This document shows, one piece after another, positions 26,939-35,277 of a DNA stretch of 64,000 bases. Below the pieces are notes generated by a model, which was not told the DNA's origin, did no database searches, and saw only the letters and a program-made list of their open reading frames with translations. The stretch spans positions 462,054 to 526,053 of the forward strand of contig MKVB01000002.1 in assembly GCA_001899085.1 (NCBI GenBank), given 5' to 3'. This stretch comes from Devosia sp. 66-14. Lineage in GTDB: Bacteria; Pseudomonadota; Alphaproteobacteria; Rhizobiales; Devosiaceae. Both the position numbers and the translations under genes were made by a program. Positions within the stretch are counted from its first letter, which is position 1. Each line of letters begins with the position of its first letter.

Positions 26939-27930
26939 GCGAGTTTCTGCCTGATCGAAAGTTTCAGTGTGTCGAGGAGCACGGCGGCGAGCACCAGCAG
27001 GCCATGGATCACCTGGGTGGAGGTGGCGGGCAGGCCCATCAGGTTGATGGCGGTGTTGATGGCCGAGAGCAGCAGCACGCCGGCATAGACGCCGGGCAGG
27101 GCGCCGACCCCGCCCTTCAAACTGACGCCACCGATCACCACCGCGGCAAAGGCGTTGAACAGCAGGCCCATGCCCAGATTGGCGGTGGCGCCCGAGGTGC
27201 GGATGGCGAGCAGCCAGCCGGCGAGCGCGGCGATGGCGCCGGCGAGCACGAACGAGGTGATGAGAATGCGGTCGACCTTGATGCCGGCGCGGAAGGCGGC
27301 GTTCTGGTTGCCGCCGATGATGATCAGGTGCCGGCCGAAGCGCGACTTGGCCATGATCAGCGAGAACACCACGAAGCAGAGGATGGCGATCCAGGCGGTC
27401 AGCGGCAGCCCGAGCAGGCGCTGCACCCCGAACCAGCGGATGGCCGGCGCCAGGTCCTGCGCCGAGCGGCCGCCGGACAGCGCCAGCACCACGCCGCGCA
27501 CCCAGATGTAGGAGGCGAGGGTAACGATGAAGGCGTTCATCTTCAGCTTGACGATGAGCAGGCCATTGAATGCGCCGATGGCGCTGCCGACGGCGAGCGC
27601 GATGATGAGCGAGACCGGCACGCCCAGCCAGTCGGGCGACAGCTGCACACCCATGCCGATACCGGCCGAGCAGAAGACGATGCCGACCGCCATGGCGGAG
27701 AGCGCGGCGACGGACTCGACCGAAAGGTCCATGTGACCGGCGATGATCACCAGCGCGAGGCCGATCGACATGACGCCCAGCACCGAGGAGGCCTCGATGA
27801 TGTTGGCGAAGATGCCGGGCTGGAAATAGTTCGGCACGAAGAGTGAGAACACCAGCAGCACGAACAGCAGCATGAACCAGACGAGGTTATCGAGGACGAA
27901 CTCGAGAGTGCGGCGGGTGTTGGGGTTCAT
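26935..27930 (-). CDS. Ribose-class sugar ABC permease (RbsC-like)
   Basis: 331 residues with 8-10 membrane spans. NIIEASSVLGVMSIGLALVI, AGHMDLSVESVAALSAM and the internal ALSGGRSAQD and GGVSLKGGVGALPGVYAGVL segments are typical of the BPD_transp_2 permeases of the CUT2 group. It probably forms a homodimer. It lies 231 bp after the binding-protein gene, with a long inverted repeat between, and overlaps the SDR gene. Confidence 0.92.
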   Translation of the reverse strand: MNPNTRRTLEFVLDNLVWFMLLFVLLVFSLFVPNYFQPGIFANIIEASSVLGVMSIGLALVIIAGHMDLSVESVAALSAMAVGIVFCSAGIGMGVQLSPDWLGVPVSLIIALAVGSAIGAFNGLLIVKLKMNAFIVTLASYIWVRGVVLALSGGRSAQDLAPAIRWFGVQRLLGLPLTAWIAILCFVVFSLIMAKSRFGRHLIIIGGNQNAAFRAGIKVDRILITSFVLAGAIAALAGWLLAIRTSGATANLGMGLLFNAFAAVVIGGVSLKGGVGALPGVYAGVLLLSAINTAINLMGLPATSTQVIHGLLVLAAVLLDTLKLSIRQKLA

Positions 27931-27969
27931 GCTGGGATCGTCCGGTTTCGAACTGATGTTGCAGTCGGG

Positions 27970-28140
27970 CTACCCTCCCCTGGACGGGGAGGGTAGCGGA
28001 GCTTGGCCGCTTTGCGGGCTAGCGCAGCTTGGGTGGGGTGCGAGGCCGGCACGGTCCCGGCGTGGGGCTCCCCCCACCCGAGTTCCGCTAGGTCGCTTCG
28101 CTCCCAGCTTCACTACCCTCCCCGCGAGGGGGAGGGTGCC
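27970..28140. repeat. Long inverted repeat, family F
   Basis: Left end CTACCCTCCCCTGGACGGGG with AGGGTAGCGGAGCTTGG, right end CCAGCTTCACTACCCTCCCC with GCGAGGGGGAGGGT. It occupies the gap between the binding-protein and permease genes of one operon, so it must be read through; it may lower the amount of downstream message relative to the binding protein. Confidence 0.7.
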
Positions 28141-28161
28141 CGACTGCTGCCTTTTGCAGGC

Positions 28162-29202
28162 CTATTCCACCGACTTGATGGTTTCGGTCGGGGGCTTCAT
28201 GTTGCCCCAGAAGGCGGGGTTGTCGACGTTCTCGAGGGTAATCGCGGCGCCCGGAATCTTGATGTTGGGGCCCCAGGCTTCGATCGTCAGGGTCGACTTC
28301 AGGCCGAGCACGTCATACTCGCCGGCCTTGATCTCCTGGTGGTTGACGATCTTGTCCATGAACATGGCGACGGCGGCGGCCTGGGCGTAGAGCGGCTGCT
28401 CGACTTCGGCCTGCATCCAGCCCTTGCGGATCAGGTCGAGGCCGACCGGGGCGCCGTTCGAGGACAGCATCAGGATGTCGCCCGGCTTCTTGCCGGCCGC
28501 TTCGAGCGAGGCGGCCGCGGCCACCGACAGGTGGGCGGCGTGGTTGAAGATCAGGTCGATATCGGGGTTGGCGAGCAACTGGTCGGAGACGATGGTGCCG
28601 GCATTGCTGGCTTCCCACTGCATGGCGGGCAGCGAGATGATCTTGACGTCGGGGTAAGCCGCCATCTTCTCTTCAAAACCCTTCTGGATATCGAGGGTGT
28701 AGGGGTCGCCGGGGTCGCCGAGCACCTGCAGGATCTTGCCCTTCACCGAGCCGTATTTCTTGGTCAGCAGCCCCTCGACCACATCGGCGGCGACATGGCC
28801 GATCTCTATGGTGCCGGCGACCGAGGTGAAAGATGAGGGCGTCGAGGTGATCTGGCGGTCGAATTCGACCACCGGGATGCCGGCAGCCATGGCAGCTTCG
28901 ATCGAGGGTTTCAGGGCGTTGAAATCGACGGCGGCGAGGATGATCGCTGCCGGCTTCAGCGCGATGACGTCGTTCATCTGCGATTGCTGCACGTCGGTCT
29001 TGTTGTCGGCGTTCAGCGTCTGCATCTCGTAGCCGACCTGCTTCAAGAACATTTCAAGCGCCGAAACCGAGCCGGTCTGGAACTCGTCGAGCAGGGTCGG
29101 CACGAGGTAGTAGACCTTGCCTTTGGTTTGGGCGAAGGCCGGCGTCAGCAGGGCGAGCGCCACTGCCAGAACGCCGAGGAGGGATAGAAGTATTCGCTTC
29201 AT
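28162..29202 (-). CDS. Sugar ABC importer periplasmic binding protein (RbsB/Peripla_BP_4 type)
   Basis: 346 residues. Signal peptide [20 protein letters not shown] ending PAFA-Q. The mature sequence has [48 protein letters not shown] and [20 protein letters not shown], the standard path of type I sugar-binding proteins. AAGGAG lies 8 nt before the ATG. The sugar is unknown; ROK control and the SDR gene suggest a pentose, hexose or polyol. Confidence 0.92.
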   Translation of the reverse strand: MKRILLSLLGVLAVALALLTPAFAQTKGKVYYLVPTLLDEFQTGSVSALEMFLKQVGYEMQTLNADNKTDVQQSQMNDVIALKPAAIILAAVDFNALKPSIEAAMAAGIPVVEFDRQITSTPSSFTSVAGTIEIGHVAADVVEGLLTKKYGSVKGKILQVLGDPGDPYTLDIQKGFEEKMAAYPDVKIISLPAMQWEASNAGTIVSDQLLANPDIDLIFNHAAHLSVAAAASLEAAGKKPGDILMLSSNGAPVGLDLIRKGWMQAEVEQPLYAQAAAVAMFMDKIVNHQEIKAGEYDVLGLKSTLTIEAWGPNIKIPGAAITLENVDNPAFWGNMKPPTETIKSVE

Positions 29203-29244
29203 TTTCGTTCGCTCCTTGGTGCCGGATTGTGCGTGTTCTGCCCC

Positions 29245-30015
29245 TCAGCCAGCCGCTCCGGCAGCGGCCAGGGTTTCCCCGGTGATCATGTTGACCACCG
29301 CATCGGGGCTCGTGTCCTTGGTTGCAACATCGCCGGCTACGACGCCCTGGCGGATCACCACGATCCGGTCGGCGACCTGGAAGGCCTGCTGCATGATGTG
29401 GGTGATGATGACGACGCCGATGCCCTGGTTGGCGACGGCGCGGATCATCTCGAGGCCGCGGCGGGTCTGCTCGACCCCGAGCGCCGCGAAGGGTTCGTCG
29501 AGCAGAACGAGTTTGCCGCCCCAGTGCACGAACCGGTTGAGCTCGATGGCCTGGCGCTGGCCGCCCGACAGGTGCTCGACCTTGGTGCGGAGCGACGGGA
29601 TTCTGGTGCCGGCGCTGGCCAGCGCCTTGGCGACCACGGCTTCCATCGCCTTTTCGTCGAGCACCGGCATGCCGAGCACGCGCCTGGTGAGTTCGCGGCC
29701 CATGAAGAAGTTGGCGACGACATCGACATTGGTGGCGAGCGACAGGTCCTGGTAGACCGTCTCGATGCCGGCGGCCTTGGCCTCGGAGGGCGAGCGGGCG
29801 AGGAACTCGCGGCCCTCGAACAGCATCCGCCCGCCGCTCGGCTCGAGCCCGCCGGCGATGATCTTGACGAGGGTCGACTTGCCGGCGCCGTTGTCGCCGA
29901 GCAGCGCCACCACCTCGCCCTTGCCGATGGTGAAGCTGATGCCCTTCAGCGCTTCGATGGCGCCGTAGTTCTTCTTGATGTCGTCGAGGACGAGCAGGGG
30001 TTCGAAGCGGGTCAT
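29245..30015 (-). CDS. Sugar ABC importer ATP-binding protein, single-domain
   Basis: 256 residues from the ATG at 30015, overlapping the ROK gene stop (ATGA). Walker A GDNGAGKST, signature LSGGQRQAIEL, Walker B KLVLLDEPFAALG and switch His in ITHIMQQAF. RbsA-type proteins of this class usually contain two ATPase domains in tandem; here only one is present, as in the FrcA-like group. It works with the RbsC-like permease downstream. Confidence 0.92.
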   Translation of the reverse strand: MTRFEPLLVLDDIKKNYGAIEALKGISFTIGKGEVVALLGDNGAGKSTLVKIIAGGLEPSGGRMLFEGREFLARSPSEAKAAGIETVYQDLSLATNVDVVANFFMGRELTRRVLGMPVLDEKAMEAVVAKALASAGTRIPSLRTKVEHLSGGQRQAIELNRFVHWGGKLVLLDEPFAALGVEQTRRGLEMIRAVANQGIGVVIITHIMQQAFQVADRIVVIRQGVVAGDVATKDTSPDAVVNMITGETLAAAGAAG

Positions 30016-31160
30016 GCGGCAAGTCCCTTGAGCTGGGTGTGCCCGGGGGCGAAGAGCTGGCCGAAGCGGGGCGAGAGCACTCCGGCCACGGCGAGCGCCG
30101 CGGCGCCGCGCAGCACGGTGTGCGGGCCGCCATTGGAGATGATCAGCCGCGGCGCCTTGCGGTCGCGGCGGGCGGCGACCGAGTTGGGCAGGTCGGCGGC
30201 GGCGCGCGCCAGTTCGGCGGCCAGCGGGGGCGGGGCGAGGCCGCCGAGAATGACGGTCTCGGGGTCGAACAGGTTCTCGATGGTGATCAGCGCGGCGCGC
30301 AGCTGCGGGCGGATGGCGTCGGCATAGGCGGCCTCGTCGAGGCCGCGGCGGCCGAAGGCTTCGAGCGACACGTAGCGCTCGAGGCAGCCGGCATTGCCGC
30401 ACGGGCAGGGCTCGCCGTCGGGCACCACGGGCATGTGGCCGATCTCGCCGGCATTGCCCCAGGCGCCGCGCAGGGCCGCGCCGTCATGCACCATGATGCC
30501 GCCAAGGCCGACGCCGAAGAACAGGTAGTAGAAATCGGCGAACTCGGCGCCGTGGCCATAGAGCCGTTCACCATGGGCGGCGGCAGCCATGTCGGCCTCG
30601 ATGAAGGCGGGCATGCCGCTCACTTCGGCCAGCCGCTCGCGCAGGCGGACATTGCCCCAGCCGGCCATGGTGGTGGGGCCGACGAAGCTCATCGAGTCCA
30701 CATCGAACGGGCCGGGCAGCGCCAGGCCGACGCCGAGCATGCGCACATCGGGCCGCAGGGCGCGGAGTTCGGCGAGCATGGCGCCGATCAGCGCAAAAGC
30801 CCGGTCGGGGGTGGCATGCGAGACATCGCGATGGGTCGCCCCGATGACATCGCCGGCCAGGTTGATCAGTGCGGCATCGAGGCCGAGCGGGGTGAGGTGG
30901 ATGCCGATGGCATAACCGCCCTCGGGGTTGAGCCGCAGCGTGGTCGGCGGCAGGCCGCGGCCGCGCGGTTCCTCGCGGTTGGAGAGGATATAGCCCTGCT
31001 CCTCGAGCTCGCGGATGATGGTGGAGACGGTCTGCACGGTGAGGCCGACCTCCGCCGCAATGCGGCCACGGGTGGTCGGGCCGGTCGCGCGGATGGCTTC
31101 AAGGACGATGCGCCGGTTGTACGGCCGTCCGAATTCCTGGTTCGTCCCCCTGAGGCCCAA
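30012..31160 (-). CDS. ROK-family transcriptional regulator
   Basis: 382 residues from a TTG at 31160, chosen because AGGAGG lies 6 nt upstream; an earlier TTG at 31178 has no such site. Residues 1-75 form a winged helix (RGRIAAEVGLTVQTVSTIIRELEEQGYI). The rest is a ROK kinase-like sugar-binding domain with GVGLGGIMVHDG, and zinc-site GNAGEIGHMPV followed by CPCGNAGCLERY. It should repress the importer operon of which it is the first gene until the sugar or its phosphate is present. Confidence 0.92.
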   Translation of the reverse strand: MGLRGTNQEFGRPYNRRIVLEAIRATGPTTRGRIAAEVGLTVQTVSTIIRELEEQGYILSNREEPRGRGLPPTTLRLNPEGGYAIGIHLTPLGLDAALINLAGDVIGATHRDVSHATPDRAFALIGAMLAELRALRPDVRMLGVGLALPGPFDVDSMSFVGPTTMAGWGNVRLRERLAEVSGMPAFIEADMAAAAHGERLYGHGAEFADFYYLFFGVGLGGIMVHDGAALRGAWGNAGEIGHMPVVPDGEPCPCGNAGCLERYVSLEAFGRRGLDEAAYADAIRPQLRAALITIENLFDPETVILGGLAPPPLAAELARAAADLPNSVAARRDRKAPRLIISNGGPHTVLRGAAALAVAGVLSPRFGQLFAPGHTQLKGLAA

Positions 31161-31215
31161 GGCGTCCCTCCTAGGCAACGGATCGAAACTGGGACCGCTA
31201 CGTCCGCCCCTCCAC

Positions 31216-31301
31216 CGATGTCATCCCTGCGAAAGCAGGGATCCATTTCACAGCCCGCGCCAGCGGAGAGTTGGGTCCCTGCTTTCGCAGGGATGACATC
31301 G
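31216..31301. repeat. Long inverted repeat, family D, copy 1
   Basis: Left arm CGATGTCATCCCTGCGAAAG plus CAGGGATCC; right arm GGGTCCCTGCTTTCGCAGGG plus ATGACATCG. The arms are about 29 bp with two mismatches. The same element is at 53191-53270. It lies between the divergent ROK and nasT genes. Confidence 0.8.
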
Positions 31302-31465
31302 AGTGGGAGGTGGGCGAGGTGGCTACCCCAAACTCCGATCCTAAGAAGAGACTGTGACGGCGGATTTATTAAGTCAAATGGAATTCAGAAATGGCGCTGA
31401 AATGATGGGCAGGGTTGCGAAAGCGGCGCTTGATTGTGCAGATCGAACGCGTCGATAACTTCGCC

Positions 31466-32062
31466 ATGCCGCTGCAGGACCTTGCCATTCTGGTGATCGA
31501 CGAGAACCGCATCCGTGCCTCGATCATCGAGGACGGGTTGCGCGAGGCCGGGCATTTGAGGGTCACCGTGGTCAACGAGATCAACGAGGTAGCGCGGGTG
31601 ATCGAGCGCGACATGCCCGACGTGGTGGTGATCGATCTCGAAAACCCCAATCGGGACCGGCTGGAACACTTCTTCAGCCTGAGCCGGGCGCTGCGGAAGC
31701 CGATCGCCATGTTCGTCGATCGCTCCGACGCTGCGGCCATCGAGGCGGCGGTGGAGGCGGGGGTGTCGGCCTATGTGGTCGACGGGCTGAAGAAGGAGCG
31801 CGTGAAGCCGATCCTCGACATGGCGGTGAGCCGCTTCAATGCCTTTGCCCGGCTGACGCGGGAGCTGGAGCAGGCGCGCAGCGAACTCGAGGACAGGAAG
31901 GTCATCGATCAGGCCAAGGCGATCCTCAACCGCACGCGCGGGCTGGGCGAGGCGGCTGCCTATGCGCTGCTGCGCAAGACCGCGATGAACCAGAACCGCC
32001 GCATCGTCGATATCGCCCAGAGCCTGGTGACGGCCGACAGCCTGCTCGGCCCGGAGGAATAA
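31466..32062 (+). CDS. nasT: NasT-type response regulator with ANTAR RNA-binding domain
   Basis: 198 residues from the ATG at 31466; a GTG at 31436 is an alternative. Residues 1-120 are a receiver domain with PDVVVIDLENPNRD at the phosphate-site region. Residues 130-195 are an ANTAR domain (ELEDRKVIDQAKAILNRTRGLGEAAAYALLRKTAMNQNRRIVDIAQ). NasT binds twin hexaloop hairpins in leader RNAs and prevents termination ahead of nitrate-assimilation genes; NasS holds it inactive without nitrate. The gene is 2 bp from nasS, and a matching leader lies before nrtA. Confidence 0.93.
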   Translation: MPLQDLAILVIDENRIRASIIEDGLREAGHLRVTVVNEINEVARVIERDMPDVVVIDLENPNRDRLEHFFSLSRALRKPIAMFVDRSDAAAIEAAVEAGVSAYVVDGLKKERVKPILDMAVSRFNAFARLTRELEQARSELEDRKVIDQAKAILNRTRGLGEAAAYALLRKTAMNQNRRIVDIAQSLVTADSLLGPEE

Positions 32063-32064
32063 TC

Positions 32065-33273
32065 ATGTCGCTCATTGCCCTCTCCGCCGGTTTCCTGCCG
32101 CTGCTCGACAGCGTGCTGCTGGTGCTGGCGCGCGAGAAAGGCTTCGCGGCGGCCGAAGGGCTGGACCTGCACCTGGTGAAAGAGAGCTCGTGGGCCAATA
32201 TCCGCGATCGCGCGGCTTTGGGGCATTTCGATTTCGCGCAGATGCTGGCGCCGATGCCGATCGCGGCGACGCTGGGGCTGAACCCGCTCTCGGTGCCGAT
32301 GATCACCCCGATGATGCTGGGGCTGGGCAATAACGGGGTGACGGTGAGCGCGGAGCTCAGGGCGCGAATGGCCGATGCAGGAGCGCCGACGACATTGGAG
32401 GCGGGACCGGTCGGGGCAGCGCTGGCCAAGGTGGTGCGGGCCGCCGAGCGCAAGCTCCGCTTCGGCGTGGTGCACCAGACCTCGTCGCATAATTACGAGC
32501 TGCGTTACTGGCTCATGGCCAGCGGCATCGTGCCGGATCGCGACATCGAGATCGTGGTGCTGCCGCCGCCGCTGCTGCCCGAGGCGCTGGGGTCGGGCGG
32601 CATCGACGGCTATTGCGTCGGCGAGCCGTGGAACACCGTCGGGGTGAAGACGGCCGGGGCGCACATCGCTACGGTGAAGGCCTCGATCTGGCGCTCGAGC
32701 CCGGACAAGGTGATCGGCATGCGGGCGCACTGGGCCGAGGCCAATAGCGAGATCGTCGCCGGGCTGATCCGGGCCGTGCACCACGCCGCAGTGTGGTGCG
32801 GCGAGAGGGACAACCATCAAGAGATCGCCGATATCATGGCGGCGCCGCATTATCTGGGGCTGCCGGCGGAACGGATCCTGCCGGCGCTGAGCGGGCAGTT
32901 CGACATTGGCGGCGGGGTCGCGGCGCGCGTGCCGGATCACTTCGTGCCCTATGCCGGGGCGGCGAACTTCCCGTGGACCAGCCACGCGGCGTGGTTCTAC
33001 AGCCAGATGGTGCGCTGGGGCGAAGTCGAGCACATCCCGGAGCGGGCGCGCGCTGCGGCGATGACGTTTCGGCCGGATGTCTATCGCTCGGCGCTGACCC
33101 CGCTCGGGGTGCCGATGCCGCTCGCCGACAGCAAGGTCGAGGGACTGCTGGCGGCGCCGACCGAGGTGGCGTCGACATCGAGGACGCTGGTCATGGGGCC
33201 GGACGGGTTCTTCGATGGGGTGCGGTTCGATCCGGAGCAGATCGAGGCGTATATCGCGGCGCAGCGCGGGTAA
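32065..33273 (+). CDS. nasS: Cytosolic nitrate sensor NasS (NrtA-like, no signal peptide)
   Basis: 402 residues. The sequence follows periplasmic NrtA along its length (QTSSHNYELRYWLMASGI, GYCVGEPWNTVGV, FPWTSHAAWFYSQMVRWGEV) but begins MSLIALSAGFLPLLDSVLLV with no export signal, as in NasS. Known NasS binds nitrate or nitrite in the cytosol and releases NasT when ligand is present. Compare the exported paralogue at 33900-35204. Confidence 0.92.
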   Translation: MSLIALSAGFLPLLDSVLLVLAREKGFAAAEGLDLHLVKESSWANIRDRAALGHFDFAQMLAPMPIAATLGLNPLSVPMITPMMLGLGNNGVTVSAELRARMADAGAPTTLEAGPVGAALAKVVRAAERKLRFGVVHQTSSHNYELRYWLMASGIVPDRDIEIVVLPPPLLPEALGSGGIDGYCVGEPWNTVGVKTAGAHIATVKASIWRSSPDKVIGMRAHWAEANSEIVAGLIRAVHHAAVWCGERDNHQEIADIMAAPHYLGLPAERILPALSGQFDIGGGVAARVPDHFVPYAGAANFPWTSHAAWFYSQMVRWGEVEHIPERARAAAMTFRPDVYRSALTPLGVPMPLADSKVEGLLAAPTEVASTSRTLVMGPDGFFDGVRFDPEQIEAYIAAQRG

Positions 33274-33307
33274 TCGGGCGGCGCCAGCAGGACTAGCCAC
33301 TGAGCCA

Positions 33308-33540
33308 ACAGTCGGCGGCCCTCTCCCGCTTGCGGGGGAGGGGGAACCACGCGAAAGCGTGGTGGGGGGGGGGGCGCCCCACGCGCTGAATGTGGGCTGG
33401 CCGCGCACGGCATTTCGGTCGTGCCCCACTCAACTATCGTGTTCGGCTGGCGCAGGGGCCAGCGTCTGCGGCACCCCCCTCCCACCAGCCTTTCGGCTGG
33501 TCCCTCCTCCCCCGCAAGCGGGAGAGGTACGCCGACTGAT
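33308..33540. repeat. Long inverted repeat, family A, second copy
   Basis: Left arm CCCTCTCCCGCTTGCGGGGG followed by AGGGGGAACCACGCG; right arm GGTCCCTCCTCCCCCGCAAG followed by CGGGAGAGG. It takes up the first part of the 626-nt gap 33274-33899 between nasS and nrtA. Bases 33541-33690 show no gene and are A/T-richer than the surroundings, as expected for an activator-binding region. Confidence 0.75.
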
Positions 33541-33694
33541 GGCTTTGCTTGCTGATCAAGCAAGTGAAAATCTGCCCATGATTCATGCATCCATGTGGAA
33601 AATGAATGCAGATTAGGCAGAGTCTTAGCCTGCACAATTTTCGATCAAAGCCATAACCATCTGAAATAGCTTCACTTATCACCGCCGTTCAATC

Positions 33695-33710
33695 TGGCAC
33701 GGCGCGTGCA
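33695..33710 (+). promoter_or_regulatory. Sigma-54 (RpoN) type promoter before nrtA
   Basis: TGGCACG-GCGC-GTGCA matches the consensus TGGCACG-N4-TTGCA at all but one fixed position, with the invariant GG and GC separated by exactly ten bases. Transcription should start near 33721. It lies about 190 bp before nrtA, leaving room for the leader RNA described next. Nitrate assimilation genes are commonly under NtrC and RpoN. Confidence 0.65.
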
Positions 33711-33745
33711 TTGCTCTTTCCGACACGCGAAATCGCGATCAACCG

Positions 33746-33784
33746 GCGTCCAACGGTGGGCGCTCCCAGACAGGCAAGGCTGCC
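33746..33784 (+). promoter_or_regulatory. ANTAR-type leader hairpins (NasT target)
   Basis: Hairpin 1: stem GCGTCC (33746-33751) with GGGCGC (33758-33763) closing the hexaloop AACGGT, which has the A1 and G4 required by ANTAR proteins. Hairpin 2, weaker: GGC (33773-33775) and GCC (33782-33784) closing AAGGCT, again A1 and G4. The 9-nt spacer fits the known twin-hairpin layout. Hairpin 2 shares bases 33779-33784 with the terminator stem, so the two exclude each other. Confidence 0.6.
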
Positions 33785-33839
33785 AACAGGAACGCCACTG
33801 GTCTTCGGACCAGCGCGCATCTCCTGCTGGCAGCTTTTT
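33779..33839 (+). terminator. Intrinsic terminator in the nrtA leader
   Basis: GCTGCCAACAGGA (33779-33791) pairs at 12 of 13 positions with TCCTGCTGGCAGC (33822-33834), followed by TTTTT. Inside the loop CTGGTC-TTCG-GACCAG (33798-33813) forms a second perfect hairpin. It lies about 60 nt before the nrtA start, where it would abolish expression unless antitermination occurs. Confidence 0.8.
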
Positions 33840-33899
33840 CGTTCTGGGACCGAGGGGCACTTCGGGGCGCCGGCGGATCGCATCATTCGGAGAGACTTG

Positions 33900-35204
33900 A
33901 TGACCAAAGCGACCACCACCTCCCTCCTCAACCGCCGGGCGTTCCTCGCCGGCACCACGGCCGCCGCGGCAACGCTCGTCGCGGCGAGGACCTTGTTGCC
34001 GTCCGGCGCCTTCGCCCAGGGCGCCGGTCCCGAAGTCACCGGCGCCAAGCTGGGCTTCATCGCGCTGACCGATGCTTCGGCGCTGATCATCGCCAAGGAG
34101 AAGGGGCTGTTCGCCAAGCACGGGGTGCCCGATGTCGAGGTGCTGAAGCAGGCCAGCTGGGGCGCGACGCGCGACAACCTGGTGCTGGGCGGCGCCGCCA
34201 ACGGCATTGACGGGGCGCATATCCTGACGCCGATGCCCTACCTGATCTCGACCGGCAAGGTCACGCAGAACAACGTGCCGCTGCCGATGTCGATCGTGGC
34301 GCGGCTCAACCTCGACAGCCAGGCGATCTCGGTGGCGCAGGCCTACAAGGATGTCGGCGTGGGGCTCGACTCTTCGCCGCTCAAGGACGTGTTCGCCAAG
34401 CGCAAGGCCGAGGGCAAGGAGGTCACCGTGGCGATGACCTTCCCGGGCGGCACGCATGACCTGTGGATCCGCTACTGGCTGGCCGCCGGCGGCATCAACC
34501 CCAATACCGAGGTGTCGACCATCACCGTGCCGCCGCCGCAGATGGTGGCGAACATGAAGGTCGGCAACATGGACGCCTTCTGTGTCGGCGAGCCGTGGAA
34601 CGAGCAACTGGTCAACCAGGGGATCGGCTTTACCGCGGCGACGACCGGCGAGCTGTGGAAGGGCCACCCGGAAAAGGCGCTGGGGCTCCGCAGTGATTTC
34701 ATCGAGAAGAACCCCATCGCCACCCGCGCCATCCTGATGGCGGTGATGGAGGCGGCGCAGTGGGCCGACGACATGGCCAACAAGGAGGAACTGAGCCAGA
34801 TCCTCGGCAAGCGCGGCTGGTTCAACGTGCCGCCGGCCGATGTGCTGGGGCGGCTGAAGGGCGACATCAATTACGGCAACGGGCGCGTCGCCACCGCCAC
34901 CGGGCTCGAGATGAAGTTCTGGAAGGACCACGCGTCCTATCCGTTCAAGAGCCACGATGCATGGTTCCTCACCGAGGATATTCGCTGGGGGTACCTGCCG
35001 GCCGAAACCGACGTGACGGCGCTGGTCGACCAGGTGAACCGCGAGGACCTGTGGCGCGACGCCGCCAAGACGCTCGGTGTCGCCGCGGCCGACATCCCGG
35101 CGTCGAGCTCACGCGGGCCGGAGACCTTCTTCGACGGCAAGGTGTTCGATCCCGAAAACCCGTCGGCCTATCTCGAGAGCCTCGCCATCACGGCTCTCGG
35201 TTGA
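33900..35204 (+). CDS. nrtA: Nitrate/nitrite ABC importer periplasmic binding protein
   Basis: 434 residues from the ATG at 33900 (GGAGAG 6 nt upstream). The N-terminus has a Tat-type signal, LNRRAFLAGTTAAAATLVAA, with likely cleavage near GAFA-Q. GFIALTDASALIIAKEKGLFAKHG, FPGGTHDLWIRYWLAAGGINP, FCVGEPWNEQLV and SHDAWFLTEDIRWGYLP are NrtA landmarks. It captures nitrate in the periplasm for NrtBC. A terminator follows its stop. Confidence 0.95.
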   Translation: MTKATTTSLLNRRAFLAGTTAAAATLVAARTLLPSGAFAQGAGPEVTGAKLGFIALTDASALIIAKEKGLFAKHGVPDVEVLKQASWGATRDNLVLGGAANGIDGAHILTPMPYLISTGKVTQNNVPLPMSIVARLNLDSQAISVAQAYKDVGVGLDSSPLKDVFAKRKAEGKEVTVAMTFPGGTHDLWIRYWLAAGGINPNTEVSTITVPPPQMVANMKVGNMDAFCVGEPWNEQLVNQGIGFTAATTGELWKGHPEKALGLRSDFIEKNPIATRAILMAVMEAAQWADDMANKEELSQILGKRGWFNVPPADVLGRLKGDINYGNGRVATATGLEMKFWKDHASYPFKSHDAWFLTEDIRWGYLPAETDVTALVDQVNREDLWRDAAKTLGVAAADIPASSSRGPETFFDGKVFDPENPSAYLESLAITALG

Positions 35205-35215
35205 TGTCCCCTGAT

Positions 35216-35253
35216 TGGCGCCGGGCTCACCCCGGCTCGGCGCCACCTTTTTT
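35216..35253 (+). terminator. Intercistronic terminator between nrtA and nrtB
   Basis: TGGCGCC (35216-35222) pairs with GGCGCCA (35239-35245), with further GGG/CCC pairing inside, followed by CC and six T. It begins 12 nt after the nrtA stop. Such partial terminators usually keep the binding protein in excess over the membrane parts. Confidence 0.75.
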
Positions 35254-35277
35254 CTCTTTCAGTACGGACCCGTGATC

